Shown piece by piece: positions 38,910 to 47,568 of a stretch of DNA of 64,000 nt (its first letter is position 1; every line of letters begins with the position of its first letter). The notes below the pieces were generated by a model. That model ran no database searches and was not told the DNA's origin. It worked only from the letters and a program-made list of their open reading frames with translations. The position numbers and the translations under genes were made by a program. The stretch lies in assembly GCF_001418005.1 (NCBI RefSeq), contig NZ_LIOL01000011.1:1-64000 (forward strand), read 5' to 3'. Origin of the DNA: Chelatococcus sambhunathii (GTDB taxonomy: Bacteria; Pseudomonadota; Alphaproteobacteria; Rhizobiales; Beijerinckiaceae).

Positions 38910-40163
38910 CTACTCCCCGGCGAGCCTCAGCGGGCTGCGCTGGCCCTCGCGCCGGCGCAGCGCGGCTTCCCGCTCGGCGATGTAGGTGCGCGTCAGCGGC
39001 ACGGTGCCGATCTTCTTGGCGAGCTGGATCTGGAACACCATCATGCCGTCGTGGCGGAAGGACATCTCCGAGCCGGCGAGATAGAAATCCCACATCCGGG
39101 CGAAACGCTCGTCATAGAGCGCGACCGCCTCCTCCCGGCGGGCATGGAAGCGCTGGCGCCAGGCCTTTAGCGTCTCGGCATAGTGCAGACGCAGGATCTC
39201 GATGTCCGTCACCATGAGGCCGGCGCGCTCGATGGCCGGCAGCACCTCCGACAGAGCCGGGATGTAGCCGCCGGGGAAGATGTACTTGGCGATCCAGGAA
39301 TTGGTCGCGCCGGGCTCCTCCATGCGGCCGATGGAATGCAGCAGCATGACGCCGTCGTCGTCGAGCAGACGCGCCGCCGTGTCGAAGAAGGTCTGGTAAT
39401 AGGGCACGCCGACGTGCTCGAACATGCCGACCGAGACGATGCGGTCGAAGCGTTCGGCGACGGCGCGGTAATCTTGCAGCCGGAAACGCACCTTGTCGGC
39501 GAGGTTGCGCTCCTTGGCGCGGGCATTGGCGACGCCGAGTTGCTCCTCTGACAGGGTGATGCCGACGACGTCCGCTTCCGCATAGGCGCCGAGATAGAGA
39601 CCCAGTCCGCCCCAGCCGCAGCCGATGTCGAGCACCTTGTGCCCCGGCTCGACGAGCAGCTTGGCCGCGATGTGCCGCTTCTTGGCGAGTTGCGCATCGT
39701 CGAGGCACTGGTCGGGCGTCTCGAAATAGGCGCAGGAATATTGTCTGTCGGCATCGAGGAAGAGGCTGTAGAGGCGCCCGTCCAGGTCGTAGTGATGGGC
39801 GACGTTGCGCCGCGATCGCGGCATGCGGTTCCACTGCATGAAGCCGCGCAGCCACTTGCGCCAGCGCCGGACGAGGCGCACCGGCAGGGGCGGGCGCGCG
39901 AGGCGCAGGTTGATCATGCCGAGCGCGATCAGATCGGCGATGTCGCCCTTCTGCATCGTCAGGCGGCCGTTCATGTAGAGTTCGCCGAGGGCAAGGTCCG
40001 GATTGGCGATGAGCGCCGCCACGTCCCGCCGGCCCGCGATGCGGACGCTGAGGGGAGGGCCGCTGCCGTCGCCGACGACGAAGGGTGGCGTGTCCGCCAC
40101 CTGCACTTCGAGGGTGCCTTGCCGGATGAGGCGCCCAAGCAACGGTCGCAGCAACCTGTCCAT
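38910..40163 (-). CDS. cfa: Cyclopropane-fatty-acyl-phospholipid synthase
   Basis: SAM-dependent enzyme that adds a methylene bridge to unsaturated acyl chains of membrane lipids. The 417-aa protein has an N-terminal lipid-binding domain (about 1-110), then the methyltransferase part with VLDIGCGWGGLGLYLG (SAM motif I), GITLSEEQLGVAN, FDRIVSVGMFEHVG and the CFA motif YIFPGGYIPALSEV. ATG 40163 has GGAGGAGG seven bases upstream; the open frame to 40247 was rejected. It is divided from rplI by a hairpin. Confidence 0.94.
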   Translation of the reverse strand: MDRLLRPLLGRLIRQGTLEVQVADTPPFVVGDGSGPPLSVRIAGRRDVAALIANPDLALGELYMNGRLTMQKGDIADLIALGMINLRLARPPLPVRLVRRWRKWLRGFMQWNRMPRSRRNVAHHYDLDGRLYSLFLDADRQYSCAYFETPDQCLDDAQLAKKRHIAAKLLVEPGHKVLDIGCGWGGLGLYLGAYAEADVVGITLSEEQLGVANARAKERNLADKVRFRLQDYRAVAERFDRIVSVGMFEHVGVPYYQTFFDTAARLLDDDGVMLLHSIGRMEEPGATNSWIAKYIFPGGYIPALSEVLPAIERAGLMVTDIEILRLHYAETLKAWRQRFHARREEAVALYDERFARMWDFYLAGSEMSFRHDGMMVFQIQLAKKIGTVPLTRTYIAEREAALRRREGQRSPLRLAGE

Positions 40164-40303
40164 ACCTGCACCTCCTCCCGGCCTCGCGGCCGTTGCACTG
40201 TGCTGGAACGACAGAAAAAGGTTAGGAACGGTTGCCCAGAAATGCAATGGGCGCCAATCACGGCGCCCATGAACTGCGAAGGTGGCTGAAGAAACGGGCT
40301 GAA

Positions 40304-40328
40304 ACCGGCGGCTTCGTCCGCCGCCGGT
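40304..40328 (-). terminator. Terminator hairpin after rplI
   Basis: ACCGGCGGC and GCCGCCGGT form a perfect 9-bp stem with a seven-base loop, 27 bases beyond the rplI stop in its direction of transcription. The following minus-strand sequence is moderately T-rich (TTTCAGCCCGTTTCTTC). Confidence 0.7.
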
Positions 40329-40354
40329 CGCTGTTTCATGGGCTTTGTCTTGCC

Positions 40355-40921
40355 TCAGACTTGCTCTTCGCCGGCGGCGTCGGCCAGTGCCGCACCCACC
40401 TCGAGGCCGAGGTCGTCGAGGTTCGTCTCCTCACGGGTGAAGACGGCCTCGCCGCGCTGCTGGCGCTCGGCCTCCTCGGCGCTGCGGGCGACGTTGACGG
40501 TGATCGACACCTCGACCTCCGGGTGCAGCGCCACGGGCACGGTGTGCAGACCGAGCGTCTTGATCGGCGCGTTGAGCACGATCTGCTGGCGCGAGACGCT
40601 GAAGCCGCCGGCCGTCAGCACCTCGGCGATGTCGCGCGTGGCGACCGAGCCGTAGAGCACGCCCGTCTCGCCGGCCTGGCGCAGGACGACGAAGCTCTCG
40701 CCGTTGAGCTTCTCGGCGACCTTCTCGGCCTCGCTCTTGAGCTCGAGGTTGCGGGCCTCGAGCTGGGCGCGCTGCTGCTCGAAGCGGGCCTTGTTGGCGG
40801 TGGTGGCGCGCAGCGCCTTGCCCTGCGGCAGGAGGAAATTGCGGGCGAAACCGTCGCGCACGCGCACGACTTCGCCCATCTGGCCGAGCTTCGGCACGCG
40901 TTCGAGCAGGATGACTTCCAT
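40355..40921 (-). CDS. rplI: 50S ribosomal protein L9
   Basis: 188-aa L9. The N-terminal domain [21 protein letters not shown] with [17 protein letters not shown] is the family signature; a long helix (about 40-75) links it to the C-terminal domain (about 80-150). The C-terminal 35 residues are an acidic, alphaproteobacterial-type extension ([10 protein letters not shown], then [20 protein letters not shown]). It is the last gene of the rpsF-rpsR-DUF2232-rplI operon. Confidence 0.97.
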   Translation of the reverse strand: MEVILLERVPKLGQMGEVVRVRDGFARNFLLPQGKALRATTANKARFEQQRAQLEARNLELKSEAEKVAEKLNGESFVVLRQAGETGVLYGSVATRDIAEVLTAGGFSVSRQQIVLNAPIKTLGLHTVPVALHPEVEVSITVNVARSAEEAERQQRGEAVFTREETNLDDLGLEVGAALADAAGEEQV

Positions 40922-40939
40922 GGTGGTTCTCCTTACGTT

Positions 40940-41938
40940 TCAGGTTCGGTTCTGGCGATCGGGAGCGACGGGCGGCGTGCCCGACGTGATCTGGTGTTCG
41001 GGCGGGCCGAAGAAGGCCGCCATGACGCCGACGACGGCGAGCACCGGCAGCGCCCAGATGAGGAAGATGACGACGACGAGATAGACGAGGCCGAGGATCA
41101 GCGGCCGTCCGGCCTTGCCCATCGTCCAGCGGTGGATGGCCGCGAGACCCTGCAGCGCGAAGGCAGCGGCGAGCGCGCCGGTGAGCGCCTGGGCGAGCAC
41201 GCCGGCAAAGCCCGTCAGCATGACGCCGCCGGCGAGCGCAATGGCCAGCGCGAAAGGCGCCTGGCGCGGCAGCATCATCAGCGGCAGCGGCGGCCACGGC
41301 CGCGGCAGCCGGCCGGAGAGGCTCACCGCCTTGGCCGCGCCCCAGAGGTTGATGACGAGCATCGGCACGAAGGAGGCCGCGGCGGCGAGCGGCAACACGG
41401 CGACGATGGTGTCGACCGTCGCGACGCTCGCAAGGCCGCCGGGCAGTTCGCCGGCGCCCCCGGCGGCGCCTTCAGCCCCGGCGCCGAGCTCCGCCCTCAG
41501 CACGGACTCGATGGCGCGGCGCATGGTCTCGACATAGGCCTCGTAGGACCAGCCGAGCGAGACGGCGCCGGCGAAGGTGACGAGCCCGGCGACCGCGGCC
41601 ACCCACAGCAGCAGACGGCCGATGGGATACCATTCGGTGCGCCCGTCGCCCGTGGCGCGGCCGAGAAGGCCGAGATAGGCGAGCCACCAGGCGGGCAGGG
41701 CGACGCCGAGCGCGAAGGCCGGCGCGGCCGCCCAGCGCAGCGCGATGCCGATGGCGAGCGCGCCGACGGCGGCGGCGACGAGGCCGGCCCGGTGGTTCCA
41801 GCCAAGGGCTGCAATGATGACGGGAAGGGGGGCGACATAGGACAGCATCACCGCCAGCGGCGATCCGGTGATCACCACGGTGAAGAGGAGGGCCGATACG
41901 AGGCCGGCGCCTGCGCCTATGACGAGAGTGCTCATCAT
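40940..41938 (-). CDS. DUF2232-family polytopic membrane protein
   Basis: 332-aa hydrophobic protein with about eight transmembrane helices. It stands between rpsR and rplI in the same direction, the position where many Hyphomicrobiales encode a DUF2232 membrane protein, and its composition fits. Function is not known; a role in cell-envelope biology has been suggested for related proteins. Two adjacent start codons (41938 and 41935) are possible. The gap to rpsR is about 190 bases. Confidence 0.85.
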   Translation of the reverse strand: MMSTLVIGAGAGLVSALLFTVVITGSPLAVMLSYVAPLPVIIAALGWNHRAGLVAAAVGALAIGIALRWAAAPAFALGVALPAWWLAYLGLLGRATGDGRTEWYPIGRLLLWVAAVAGLVTFAGAVSLGWSYEAYVETMRRAIESVLRAELGAGAEGAAGGAGELPGGLASVATVDTIVAVLPLAAAASFVPMLVINLWGAAKAVSLSGRLPRPWPPLPLMMLPRQAPFALAIALAGGVMLTGFAGVLAQALTGALAAAFALQGLAAIHRWTMGKAGRPLILGLVYLVVVIFLIWALPVLAVVGVMAAFFGPPEHQITSGTPPVAPDRQNRT

Positions 41939-42127
41939 CGTCCTGCTGTCCCGCTGCCTTTCGCAGGGTTAGGGGCGGATCCGATGTCCGTCCCAGCAAA
42001 CTCTCCACGAAACCGTGACGGGAGAGCGACGGGGTTTTCAGTTCGCTTGCTGCGTCCGGGCGGGCGAGGCGTCCGCTCGGGGCTGTGCGCGGCACCCGGC
42101 GAGCCGGATGCCGCGTCGAACGTCACC

Positions 42128-42364
42128 TTACTTGATGACGTAGGGCAGCAGGCCCAGGAAGCGCGCGCGCTTGATGGCCTGGGCGAGCTCGCGCTGCTTC
42201 TTGGCCGAGACGGCCGTGATGCGCGAGGGCACGATCTTGCCGCGCTCCGAGATGTAGCGCGAGAGCAGGCGCGTGTCCTTGTAGTCGATCACCGGCGCGT
42301 TGGGGCCCGAGAACGGGCAGGTCTTGCGGCGGCGGAAGAAGGGGCGGCGGGGTGCGCTCGACAT
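42128..42364 (-). CDS. rpsR: 30S ribosomal protein S18
   Basis: 78-aa S18 with an Arg-rich N-terminus ([20 protein letters not shown]) and the S18 signature [20 protein letters not shown] and [20 protein letters not shown]. It starts three bases after the rpsF stop, so the S6 and S18 partners are translated together. Confidence 0.97.
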   Translation of the reverse strand: MSSAPRRPFFRRRKTCPFSGPNAPVIDYKDTRLLSRYISERGKIVPSRITAVSAKKQRELAQAIKRARFLGLLPYVIK

Positions 42365-42367
42365 GGC

Positions 42368-42808
42368 TCAGTTCTCCTCGGACGCCGTTTCGTCTTCGCG
42401 GCGGTCGCGGCGCGGGCCGCGGTCACCACGATCGCCACGCGGGCCGCGGTCGAAACCGCCGTCGCGGTCGCGGCGCTCGTCGCGGTCGCGCTTCTGCATC
42501 ATCGCCGAGGGGCCTTCCTCGTGCGCCTCGACCCGCAGGGTGAGGAAGCGCAGGATGTCCTCGTTGATGCGCATCTGGCGCTCCATCTCGGCCACGGCCG
42601 CGGCCGGGGCGTCGATGTTGACCAGCGTGAAATGCGCCTTGCGGTTCTTCTTGATGCGGTAGGCGAGCGACTTGATGCCCCAGTACTCGGTCTTGCCGAC
42701 GGAGCCGCCGTTCGTCTCGACGATGCCCTTGAACTGTTCGACGAGGGCCTCGACCTGCTGTGCGGAAATATCCTGGCGTGCCAGGAAGACGTGCTCGTAG
42801 AGAGCCAT
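42368..42808 (-). CDS. rpsF: 30S ribosomal protein S6
   Basis: 146-aa S6. Residues 1-100 are the conserved fold ([50 protein letters not shown]). Residues of about 105-146 form an Arg/Asp/Gly-rich tail with RDRDE and [12 protein letters not shown] repeats, common in alphaproteobacterial S6. About 240 bases upstream (42809-43049) hold no gene; they contain the palindrome CGGGATCAGATCCCG (42942-42956) and must include the promoter and any S6:S18 autoregulatory RNA site, which I could not define. Confidence 0.97.
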   Translation of the reverse strand: MALYEHVFLARQDISAQQVEALVEQFKGIVETNGGSVGKTEYWGIKSLAYRIKKNRKAHFTLVNIDAPAAAVAEMERQMRINEDILRFLTLRVEAHEEGPSAMMQKRDRDERRDRDGGFDRGPRGDRGDRGPRRDRREDETASEEN

Positions 42809-43049
42809 TGAGTGGCCTTTCCTTTACAACCGACGTTCTCTCCGGCGCTGAGCCCTTCGAGCCCTGTCGCCAAGGCCCGAGCGCGCTGTTCGAAGGCGGA
42901 GACACGGGACGCCGGGGCGGATGCCCCTCACGGGCCTCACCTCGGGATCAGATCCCGTCGGCAAGGCACCGCCGTCCGTTCAGCCCCCGGCCGGAGCGAA
43001 CGTGAAGCGGGGCCTTTAAGGGATTTTGAGGGGGATGGCAAGGGGGCGA

Positions 43050-44444
43050 CTAAGGGACTGTGACCGAATCCGAGGTTAGGGAGGTCCCTGACAGCAAGTC
43101 TGTATGGGGAGTGGGACTTGCGATCCTTGTAGACTTGCTCAACTTGGGATACGAAAACGGTTCACGTTTAATGTTGCGCAGTTCCGTTATGCCTAAGAAT
43201 ATTTGAAATTTGCTCCTCTGCGACGCGCTGCGGATGGCTGTATATTCTCCAAGGTAGCGCCGTATAAATTCATTAATTTTATTGTCAAGATTTTCAAAAA
43301 TCTGACGATCATTGCAAAACCAATAGTGTTTACCCCAGCCATCGATCATGTCGTCAATTTTCTTCAATGTGCTTGATAGTGAATATGCCATATCGAATGG
43401 CTTACCATTCTGAAGGCCTCGCATGGCTTTCAGGCTATCATTGAGGACCGTTTGAACGGAGAGTAGAATCCGCCCTTGCGCCTTGATGTTCGGTCTAATT
43501 GCGCCTCGGCAGATATTTATTCCGAGAAAGTCTATGCCGTCATCAATTGGAATGCCACCTTTAGAGCTCTTCTCAGGGGATAGTTCCATGCCCAAGGCAG
43601 CAAGAAGCTCTGTTGCCTTGCGCAAGCGCGCTCCAGCGGCTTTCTTGGAAGGAGCCAATATTATAAAATCATCTATATAGCGAATGCAGCGGCAATCGCC
43701 TTCGTTCATTTTTTTATCGAATTCAGCAAGAATTATATTTCCAAGTAGCGGTGAGAGAGAGTTACCTTGAGCGACGCCAATGTCCTCTATCGGAAACGCT
43801 GATGCTCGCTCTCTAAGTTGCGCCATGTTGGACAGCTCGACGTCGATGGCGCGCCGAAATAGGCGAGTAAATTCTTCGTCCTTTGTCGTGACGGAGATGA
43901 TATTAGTAACCGCGTCTTTTGAGATGCGCGTAAAAAAACTCCGGATGTCTGCGCATGCAACGAAGCGCGCGCCACTGCTTATCTCATCTAAAACGGCTCG
44001 GATCGCAGCCGGAACGGCGGAAAGAGATTCGCTGCGTTCTTGTAGATCCTCTTGCGATCTCCGTTCTCCTCGAATTCCGCCAAAACTGTAGGGGGTCTTA
44101 ATGTACGGCTGTAATTCAGGGACTTCCAAAAGAACGTTCAAAATTGCCCTTTGAACGATTCGACTTTCGACGCGGGCAAGAACGATTGGTCTGAACGCGC
44201 CGGTCTCGCGCCCTTGGGCATCCTTTTTAGGGAGCGGTATCCCTTCAGCCGGCTCAAACGTAAACGAATTTTGACTGAGCTTGCCTTTAATCGATCGGAG
44301 TCTGCTCGGCGCGTCTTCTGAAAAAGTGGCCAACTCCGATCGGACTTTCTTCGACTTCGATGTGCGCCCGTTGCTCTGGATCACGCTCCATGCGCGTTCC
44401 AGGTTTCCTAGTCGCCTAACTGCTTTGATAAGTTCAGATGCCAA
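43050..44444 (-). CDS. Stand-alone reverse transcriptase (group II-like, YIDD active site)
   Basis: RNA-directed DNA polymerase of about 464 residues on a low-GC island. The RT motifs are in order: IPLPKK and RPIVLARVESRIVQRAIL (70-102), catalytic Asp166 in ACADIRSFF, AQGNSLSPLLGNIILAEFD (225-243), the catalytic box YIDD at 256-259 and FLGINI (306-311). A thumb/X-like part follows (DGWGKHYWFCNDRQIFENLD). The residues before SLSPLL are QG, as in group II and retron RTs, not the SQ of diversity-generating RTs. There is no HNH endonuclease domain and no intron RNA ends were found. Free-standing G2L4 RTs, which have YIDD and act in DNA repair, and the DRT antiphage RTs are the closest functional models; which one applies is open. 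TTG 44444 is the first start after an in-frame stop, so the N-terminus is uncertain. Confidence 0.85.
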   Translation of the reverse strand: MASELIKAVRRLGNLERAWSVIQSNGRTSKSKKVRSELATFSEDAPSRLRSIKGKLSQNSFTFEPAEGIPLPKKDAQGRETGAFRPIVLARVESRIVQRAILNVLLEVPELQPYIKTPYSFGGIRGERRSQEDLQERSESLSAVPAAIRAVLDEISSGARFVACADIRSFFTRISKDAVTNIISVTTKDEEFTRLFRRAIDVELSNMAQLRERASAFPIEDIGVAQGNSLSPLLGNIILAEFDKKMNEGDCRCIRYIDDFIILAPSKKAAGARLRKATELLAALGMELSPEKSSKGGIPIDDGIDFLGINICRGAIRPNIKAQGRILLSVQTVLNDSLKAMRGLQNGKPFDMAYSLSSTLKKIDDMIDGWGKHYWFCNDRQIFENLDNKINEFIRRYLGEYTAIRSASQRSKFQIFLGITELRNIKREPFSYPKLSKSTRIASPTPHTDLLSGTSLTSDSVTVP

Positions 44445-44623
44445 GCGTCTTTGGGGTCCTGCTGGTTCACCTCACCCGCCTGACGGTGTGCTGAACTCCG
44501 CAGCGGAACCTTTCGGCCCTTGCCGCACAATCGGGGCGACGACTTGCGCCATCGCCTCGCCGTAGCAGATCCGCTCGCTCTCGACGGTCATCCCGCCGGC
44601 CGCGCTACCCGCTAGAGCCAACT
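44445..44623 (-). ncRNA. Leader or ncRNA between the RT promoter and the RT gene
   Basis: Expected transcript from about 44623 to the RT start, some 180 nt. It can form several hairpins (for example GGCGA / TCGCC, and GGGCC-GAAA-GGTTC with a GNRA loop and G-U pairs). Several RT defence and retron-like systems encode a structured RNA in exactly this place that serves as template. The same stretch also contains a 39-codon open frame, so RNA versus coding function is undecided. Confidence 0.4.
44472..44591 (-). CDS. Small open frame directly upstream of, and in frame with, the RT
   Basis: 39 codons from ATG 44591 to TGA 44474-44472, reading MTVESERICYGEAMAQVVAP and onward to FSTPSGG. The frame is the same as that of the RT; only this TGA and ten codons without a start separate them. 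It could be a leader peptide, the true RT N-terminus cut by a nonsense mutation or read through at UGA, or chance. There is no strong Shine-Dalgarno. Confidence 0.35.
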   Translation of the reverse strand: MTVESERICYGEAMAQVVAPIVRQGPKGSAAEFSTPSGG

Positions 44624-44629
44624 GAAGCA

Positions 44630-44658
44630 AGATAAGAAGAGCGCTTGAAAAACGTCAA
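44630..44658 (-). promoter_or_regulatory. Near-consensus promoter of the reverse transcriptase unit
   Basis: On the minus strand TTGACG (44658-44653) and TTATCT (44635-44630) are separated by exactly 17 bases, a good housekeeping-type promoter. It points to the RT gene, with transcription expected from about 44623. It is one of the clearest promoters in the window. Confidence 0.7.
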
Positions 44659-44733
44659 GTAGGTTCAGCATTCCAATGGGGACAACTCACCGCCTGCTTC
44701 GTGAGTCCTCTCCCACGTTGACAGCACTGTGTT

Positions 44734-44961
44734 TCACTTCAACCCCTTCTCCTCACTAAACCCCCGCCAGTAATCCCCCGTCCCTTCACGCACCACCACA
44801 TCCTCCGGCCCGATCTCGAACGGCGTCAGTTCCGGTTCCGTCCGCAGCCGCGTGTACAGTTCCAGAAAATCCGTCTCGCGCATGAGGGCGAACAGGTCCT
44901 CGAAGCGGTCGATGACGAAGTAGGTGGCCTGGAAGTCGTCGATGTAATAGCCTGTGCGCAG
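44734..44961 (-). pseudogene. 3' fragment of phenylalanine 4-monooxygenase (partial phhA duplication)
   Basis: The last 75 codons are almost identical to the end of the intact phhA at 45664-46539: LRTGYYIDDFQATYFVIDRF through ELTPFEIGPEDVVVREGTGD, with differences mainly in the final ten residues (FSEEKGLK against FPQTKSHLK). No upstream catalytic part is present; the frame continues into unrelated sequence up to 45036, next to the cytochrome c stop. The fragment lacks the iron ligands and cannot be an active enzyme. Confidence 0.85.
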
Positions 44962-45037
44962 GAAGCGGTTGAAGTTCGGCGCTCTGCGGCCTCGCGCCGT
45001 GTGCCTGACTTGCCCTCGTTCGTTGCCGACCTGCAAT

Positions 45038-45559
45038 TCACTTCCCTGGCGCAGCCGCCGCCGTCTCGCCTGGCGGCAAGATCCGGAACGTGAACGTCGA
45101 CACTTTCTCCCCAGGCTTGAACGGGCCGGGGACCTTGTTGCTGATGGGCGGCAGGCTTTTCAGATAGGCGGCGATCGCCACGGCGTCGTCGGGCGTGAGG
45201 TTGGCGAAGGCGTGCCAGGGCATGATCGGCGCGAGGATGCGGCCGTCCGGCCGCTCGCCGGTCTGGATCGCCGTTACGATCTGCTCCTTGGTCCAGCTGC
45301 CGATGCCGGTCTCGTTGTCGGGCGTGATGTTGGGACCGACGAAGACGCCTTCGCCCGGGATCTCGAAGCCGACGTCGGAGCCGCCGAGAAAGCGCGACAT
45401 GTCGGGTGAACCGAAGAGATAGCCCGGCGTGTGGCAGTCGTTGCAGCCGCCGATGGTGACGAGATATTTGCCGCGCGCGACCTCAGCGTCCTCGGCGAGT
45501 GCCGGCAATGCCTGTGCGATGCCCGAGGCGGCCAGAAACACAAGAAGAATCCGTGACAT
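45038..45559 (-). CDS. Periplasmic monohaem cytochrome c
   Basis: 173-aa secreted c-type cytochrome. Residues 1-22 are a signal peptide (MSRILLVFLAASGIAQALPA). One haem site CNDCH lies at about 39-43 and a candidate axial methionine in PIMPWHAF. The sequence GCNDCHTPGYLFGSPDMSRF, NITPDNETGIGSWTKEQIV and LTPDDAVAIAAYLKSLPP resembles the cytochrome subunits of membrane alcohol or aldehyde dehydrogenases. GGAGGGAGAAG precedes ATG 45559. It is flanked by phhA and the phhA fragment; a link to phenylalanine metabolism is not obvious. Confidence 0.9.
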   Translation of the reverse strand: MSRILLVFLAASGIAQALPALAEDAEVARGKYLVTIGGCNDCHTPGYLFGSPDMSRFLGGSDVGFEIPGEGVFVGPNITPDNETGIGSWTKEQIVTAIQTGERPDGRILAPIMPWHAFANLTPDDAVAIAAYLKSLPPISNKVPGPFKPGEKVSTFTFRILPPGETAAAAPGK

Positions 45560-45663
45560 GACTCTTCTCCCTCCGCTTGCCCGCGTCTTGGCTGGAAAGG
45601 ATAAAATTTAACATAAACTGAAATCTTCTTCCATGCCGGTGGCCCCGACCGGCCGGGCGTGCG

Positions 45664-46539
45664 TCACTTGAGATGCGACTTCGTCTGCGGAAACTCGCGC
45701 CAGTAATCCCCCGTCCCCTCGCGCACCACCACATCCTCCGGCCCGATCTCGAACGGCGTCAGCTCCGGCTCCGTCCGCAGCCGTACGTACAGCTCCAGAA
45801 AGTCCGTCTCGCGCATCAGGGCGAACAGGTCCTCGAAGCGGTCGATGACGAAGTAGGTGGCCTGGAAGTCGTCGATGTAATAGCCGGTGCGCAGCACGCG
45901 TTCGAGGTCGAAGGCGAGGAAGTTGGCGGAGGGGTCCTCGACCACGTATTTCGCCTCGCCGTAGGAGGAGGCGATGCCGGCGCCGTAGGCCTTGATGCCC
46001 TCGGGCTTGCGGATGAGGCCGAACTCGATGGTGTACCAGTTGAGCCGGGCGAGGAACTTCACGCCCTTGTTGTCGCAGGCGACAAGCCCCGTGCGGCCGT
46101 ATTCGCGCATGTAGTCGGCATAGGCCGGGTTCGTCAGCAGCGGCACGTGGCCGAAGACGTCGTGGAAGATGTCGGGTTCCTCGAGATAGTCGAGCTGCGC
46201 CCGGCTGCGGATGAAGGTGCCGGCCGGGAAGCGCCGGTCGGACAGCATCTGGAAGAAGGGGCGCGAGGGGATGAGGCCGGGCACGGCCACCACCTCCCAG
46301 CCGGTGAGGCGCCTCAGGCGCTCGTTCATGGCGCGGAAGTCCGGCACGCCCTCGGGGCCGATGCCGAGGGCCGCGAGCCCGTCGAGATATTCCTGGCAGA
46401 TATGGCCTTCCAACGTCTTGCGCTGGCGATCGAAGAGGATGCCCCAGGTCGCGTGGTCCTCGGCGCTGTAGCGCTCCCAGTCCTGCGCGATGATGCACTC
46501 TTCGACGCTCTGCGCGTTCAACACGGCGTGCGTGGCCAT
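45664..46539 (-). CDS. phhA: Phenylalanine 4-monooxygenase
   Basis: Iron- and tetrahydropterin-dependent enzyme that hydroxylates phenylalanine to tyrosine. The 291-aa protein is the bacterial single-domain type. The iron ligands are His126 and His131 (DIFHDVFGHVPLL) and Glu172 (WYTIEFGLI); VPGLIPSRPFFQMLSDRRFP is the family block before them. GGGAGG lies upstream of ATG 46539. The 270-base gap to the divergent pdxJ holds no gene. Its 3' quarter is duplicated at 44734-44961. Confidence 0.96.
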   Translation of the reverse strand: MATHAVLNAQSVEECIIAQDWERYSAEDHATWGILFDRQRKTLEGHICQEYLDGLAALGIGPEGVPDFRAMNERLRRLTGWEVVAVPGLIPSRPFFQMLSDRRFPAGTFIRSRAQLDYLEEPDIFHDVFGHVPLLTNPAYADYMREYGRTGLVACDNKGVKFLARLNWYTIEFGLIRKPEGIKAYGAGIASSYGEAKYVVEDPSANFLAFDLERVLRTGYYIDDFQATYFVIDRFEDLFALMRETDFLELYVRLRTEPELTPFEIGPEDVVVREGTGDYWREFPQTKSHLK

Positions 46540-46810
46540 CGCTTGCCTCCCTGAGGTGCGGGAGCCGGCTGCGGATGCGGCCTCGCGACAGGCTCCGCCG
46601 GCATAACGCACGAAGCGGCGCGGCAGGTCCGCCCGGCCCGCAGGACGTCCTCGTCGATCATCGCGCCTTGCCCCCTCCGCGGCAAGGCTGCTTCCCGCGC
46701 GGCGGGATGGCTGGACGGCGCGACTTCGGCTAAACCCGTCAGAACTGGGCGGGGGCCCTTGCCGCACGCGAGCGGCCGGCGCCCGACGCCTGCCTGGAGA
46801 GCACGTCACC

Positions 46811-47560
46811 ATGGCTTCCACTGTGAGACTGGGCGTCAACATCGATCACGTCGCCACCATCCGCAACGCGCGCGGCGGGGACCATCCCGATCCCGTGCGC
46901 GCGGCCCATGCCGCCGTCGCCGCCGGGGCGGACGGCATCACCGCGCATCTGCGCGAGGACCGGCGCCACATCCGCGACGAGGACATCGCGCGCCTCAAGG
47001 CCGAATTGCCGGTGCCGCTCAATTTCGAGATGGCGGCGGAGGAGGAGATGGTGGCGATCGCCCTCGCCACCTTGCCGCATGCCGCTTGCCTGGTGCCGGA
47101 GAAGCGCGAGGAACGCACGACCGAGGGCGGTCTCGACATCGTGACCGGCTATGCGCATCTGCGGCCCATCGTCGCCGAACTGACCGGCGCCGGCATCCGC
47201 GTCTCGCTCTTCGTCGAGCCTGACGAGGCGATCATGGAGACGGCGGCGGCGCTGCTCGCCCCGGTGGTCGAGCTGCATACCGGCTCCTATGCCGAGGCGG
47301 TTCTGGCGGGAGACGAGGCGCGCATCGCCCACGAGCTCGAGCGCCTGCGCAGGGCGGCAGCGCGCGCCGCCCACTACCGCATCGAGGTGCACGCCGGCCA
47401 CGGGCTCACCACGGCCAATGTCGGACCGGTCGCGGCGATCCCTGAGGTGGCCGAGCTCAACATCGGCCACTACATCGTCGGCGAGGCCGTCTTCATCGGG
47501 CTCGAAGGGGCCGTGCGTGCCATGCGCGCGGCGATCGAGGCCGGGCGGGCCGGCGCATAA
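46811..47560 (+). CDS. pdxJ: Pyridoxine 5'-phosphate synthase
   Basis: Condenses aminoacetone phosphate and deoxyxylulose phosphate to pyridoxine 5'-phosphate. The 249-aa TIM barrel starts [20 protein letters not shown] and has [33 protein letters not shown] and [16 protein letters not shown], all PdxJ motifs. acpS starts eight bases after it; pdxJ-acpS-lepB-rnc-era is a classical order in alphaproteobacteria. Confidence 0.96.
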   Translation: MASTVRLGVNIDHVATIRNARGGDHPDPVRAAHAAVAAGADGITAHLREDRRHIRDEDIARLKAELPVPLNFEMAAEEEMVAIALATLPHAACLVPEKREERTTEGGLDIVTGYAHLRPIVAELTGAGIRVSLFVEPDEAIMETAAALLAPVVELHTGSYAEAVLAGDEARIAHELERLRRAAARAAHYRIEVHAGHGLTTANVGPVAAIPEVAELNIGHYIVGEAVFIGLEGAVRAMRAAIEAGRAGA

Positions 47561-47568
47561 GGGCTTCC

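Noticed and set aside
42942-42956. S6:S18 autoregulatory RNA in the rpsF leader
   Set aside because: The palindrome CGGGATCAGATCCCG lies in a suitable place, but the conserved CCG box of the known motif could not be identified with confidence.
43050-44444. Diversity-generating retroelement
   Set aside because: The RT has QG instead of SQ before SLSPLL, and no template/variable repeat pair or Avd-like gene was seen nearby.
43050-44720. Complete group II intron
   Set aside because: No domain V-like hairpin, GUGYG 5' end or AY 3' end could be recognised at the island borders, and the protein lacks an HNH domain.
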